64,000 nucleotides of DNA, from assembly GCA_028284465.1 (NCBI GenBank), contig JANQRR010000001.1:1-64000 (forward strand). The letters are read 5' to 3'. Shown here in pieces: positions 62,082 through 64,000 of this stretch; the first letter of the stretch is position 1; each line of letters opens with the position of its first letter. The notes below the pieces were generated by a model. It ran no database searches. It saw nothing but the letters and a program-made list of their open reading frames with translations, and was not told the DNA's origin. Origin of the DNA: Gammaproteobacteria bacterium. GTDB taxonomy: Bacteria; Pseudomonadota; Gammaproteobacteria; JAJFKO01. The translations under genes were made by a program, and so were the position numbers.

Positions 62082-63605
62082 ATGAATGCTAACCTATACA
62101 GTAAATTCCTATTCAAGAGCAAAGATGCTAAACCACTTATTACACTTAATGATGGTAGCATTTTCTCCTATGGCGAGATTCATCAAAGAGTTGCTCAATA
62201 TTGTAATTATTTTGATAACATAGGTTTACAAGTAGGTGATAGAATTGTTCAACAAACAGAGAAATGCCTTGACGCATTATGTGTATACCTCGCAAGTTTA
62301 CGATTTGGCACGATATATATCCCGCTCAATCCCGCTTTTCAACATAAAGAATTAACTTATTTTATTAACGACGCTGAGCCTGCTTTATTCATCTGCTCAA
62401 CAGAAAAAGAAGCTACTGTTGCGCAAGTAATCGCCGAACAAGGTGCTCCTATTATTCTTGATACTTTAACAATTAATGGCAACGGCTCTATACAAAAAAA
62501 AGTAAAAGATTTTAGTATTGATTTCGGTATTAGAGAACGACGTAATGATGATATCGCTTGCATACTTTATACTTCTGGAACAACTGGAGAACCTAAAGGA
62601 GCCATGCTTTCGCATAAAAACCTATTTGCCAATGGTTCTAATTTAAAAAAATGTTGGGGTTTTACAGAAGATGATACCTTATTACACATGCTACCTATTT
62701 TTCACTGTCACGGCTTATTTTTTGCGTGTCACTGTGTTTTACTTAGTGGTGCAAATATGATTTTTCTCCCGAAATTCGATACCAATGAGGCTATTAAGTA
62801 TTTGCCAAACAGTACAGTTTTAATGGGTGTACCAACCTACTACACAAGATTATTAGCTAACGACTGCTTCACGTCAGACGCTACGCAGCGTATGCGTTTA
62901 TTTATATCAGGTTCAGCACCGCTACTAGAGAAAACATTCTATGAATTTGAAAATAGAACAGGTCAAAGAATTCTTGAACGGTATGGTATGACAGAAACTG
63001 GGATCAACACTTCAAATGCGCTTAATGGCGATCGCATTCCAGGTTCTGTAGGCACTCCTCTACCCAAGAGCAAACTTAAAATTGTGGATAATAATGATAA
63101 TGACATTCAAGATGATAGTCCCGGTCATATACTGATAAAGGGAGATAATGTATTTTGTGGCTATTGGAAAAAAGAAGTTAAAACTCAGAAATCTTTCACT
63201 GATGATACTTATTTCCGCACAGGCGATATTGGAAAACGTACTAAAAATAATTATATCTTTATCGTTGGCCGCGCAAAAGATATGGTGATCACAGGAGGTT
63301 TAAATGTTTATCCCAAAGAAATTGAAAACTTAATTAATAAAATTGATGGCGTGAAAGAATCAGCTATTATTGGTTTGCCTCACGCTGATTATGGCGAAGC
63401 AGTTACCGCAATAGTTGTACCTAAAAATAATGTGCCTCTTCAAGATAGTAATATTCTTTTTCCTATTCAAGAGGTATTAGCTAATTATAAAGTACCTAAA
63501 AAAATAATTTTTATTTCAGAGCTGCCAAGAAATGCCATGGGGAAAATACAAAAAAACATCCTGAGAAACAACTATGCAACATTGTTTTCTATATCTGTCA
63601 ATTAA
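62082..63605 (+). CDS. AMP-forming acyl-CoA synthetase, malonyl-CoA synthetase-like
   Basis: 507 aa. ANL-superfamily motifs are complete: YTSGTTGEPKGAM (163-175), MLPIFHCHGLF, ERYGMTETG, FRTGDIGK, VGRAKDMVITGGLNVYPKEIE and the catalytic Lys in ELPRNAMGKIQKN near the end. The PIFHCHGL word and overall length resemble malonyl-CoA synthetase (MatB), which ligates malonate to CoA via malonyl-AMP; other short-chain acids are possible. Nine bases after the transporter gene, probably one operon. An unusual cargo for a conjugative element. Confidence 0.85.
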   Translation: MNANLYSKFLFKSKDAKPLITLNDGSIFSYGEIHQRVAQYCNYFDNIGLQVGDRIVQQTEKCLDALCVYLASLRFGTIYIPLNPAFQHKELTYFINDAEPALFICSTEKEATVAQVIAEQGAPIILDTLTINGNGSIQKKVKDFSIDFGIRERRNDDIACILYTSGTTGEPKGAMLSHKNLFANGSNLKKCWGFTEDDTLLHMLPIFHCHGLFFACHCVLLSGANMIFLPKFDTNEAIKYLPNSTVLMGVPTYYTRLLANDCFTSDATQRMRLFISGSAPLLEKTFYEFENRTGQRILERYGMTETGINTSNALNGDRIPGSVGTPLPKSKLKIVDNNDNDIQDDSPGHILIKGDNVFCGYWKKEVKTQKSFTDDTYFRTGDIGKRTKNNYIFIVGRAKDMVITGGLNVYPKEIENLINKIDGVKESAIIGLPHADYGEAVTAIVVPKNNVPLQDSNILFPIQEVLANYKVPKKIIFISELPRNAMGKIQKNILRNNYATLFSISVN

Positions 63606-63625
63606 ACAAAAAAATTATTTAACAG

Positions 63626-64000
63626 TCAGTTTGATTTCCCAAGGTTTTTGCGCTTGCCACTTGCCGTAGAGTAATCTTTTAATAAAGTATCTTCTTCTAT
63701 ATAAAAACACTTAGCAGGATAGTTTGCTATTTCAACTTGCTGGATCAAATTTGACAATGATTGATTAATAGCGTCATTAACGACATCTTTATCATCCAAT
63801 ATAAAACCTATGGTCAACTCACCGATCAGTTGAGAGAAATTTCTACGGACTATACGTTTCAATTCGGACTCATGAAAAAAAGGTGCTAGTGTATTATAAA
63901 ATGTTACCTTCCATTCTTTAATGTAGCTTTCAATACAACGATAAGTTTGACTAAATCTTGAATGTCGTAACTCATGTCCAAGTATCATCATGACATGATG
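63626..64000 (-). CDS. Hypothetical protein, probably incomplete at the window edge
   Basis: At least 121 aa from an ATG at 63991; the frame stays open to position 64000, so the true start may lie outside. Helical and charged (IESYIKEWKVTFYNTLAPFFHESELKRIVRRNF; FILDDKDVVNDAINQSLSNLI), resembling the ligand-binding half of a TetR-type regulator, but without the DNA-binding domain in view. Convergent with the synthetase gene. Confidence 0.5.
   Translation of the reverse strand, partial: HHVMMILGHELRHSRFSQTYRCIESYIKEWKVTFYNTLAPFFHESELKRIVRRNFSQLIGELTIGFILDDKDVVNDAINQSLSNLIQQVEIANYPAKCFYIEEDTLLKDYSTASGKRKNLGKSN

Overview
The window is low-GC gammaproteobacterial DNA. It carries an F-type conjugation (tra) cluster of about 26 kb, flanked by long stretches of accessory genes. 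The accessory genes look like those of an intracellular, eukaryote-associated member of the Legionellales (Legionella, Coxiella, Rickettsiella or Berkiella relatives): an F-box plus ankyrin protein, an ankyrin protein with two Ulp1-like protease domains, an astacin-like protease, a deaminase-like protein and several large proteins I do not recognise. This placement is inferred from gene content; there is no rRNA, tRNA or core gene to anchor taxonomy. I cannot tell whether the window is a plasmid or an integrated element (ICE).

Layout. 1-1.7 kb: four 81-bp tandem repeats with a central palindrome, then a small basic coiled-coil gene (420-965, minus) whose leader has its own tandem operator-like repeat. 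1.7-13.4 kb: an operon-like run of four plus-strand genes of unknown function (duplicated membrane protein, 1836-aa giant, ankyrin/double-Ulp protein, 499-aa coiled-coil protein), three of which share or relate to a short LF[YF]R[KN]T motif. 14.2-17.5 kb: F-box/ankyrin protein and small genes. 17.8-20.3 kb: probable IS66 remnant, DUF1016/YhcG-type nuclease and a complete tyrosine recombinase. 20.5-25.4 kb: PAS-LuxR regulator, two unknown proteins and a cluster of short perfect palindromes. 26.2-28.4 kb: two toxin-antitoxin pairs among gene remnants. 29.1-33.7 kb: ribbon-helix-helix regulator, astacin-like protease, cysteine-dioxygenase-like protein and deaminase-like protein.

34.0-60.1 kb (minus strand): one long tra operon read from right to left, csrA - two unknowns - ssb - two small membrane/lipoproteins - traA - L - E - K - B - V - C - trbI - S26 peptidase - traW - U - trbC - traN - F - H - G - (antisense membrane gene) - traD - traI. 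It is visibly richer in G+C than its surroundings, with mostly overlapping or closely spaced genes, which suggests a different origin from the AT-rich accessory DNA. TraI is a relaxase/helicase with an added C-terminal primase/Toprim region.

60.1-64 kb: a CI-like repressor gene diverges from csrA across a 200-bp region with two face-to-face promoters and a perfect 20-bp palindrome over the start of the tra promoter, a plausible transfer on/off switch. Downstream of the repressor are an unknown gene, a VUT-family (queuosine precursor type) transporter and an acyl-/malonyl-CoA synthetase, apparently metabolic cargo.

Stretches of decay are common: a duplicated traI 3' end, a duplicated higA 3' end, a frameshifted cupin gene and a truncated XRE gene. 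These point to repeated insertion and loss of related elements here.
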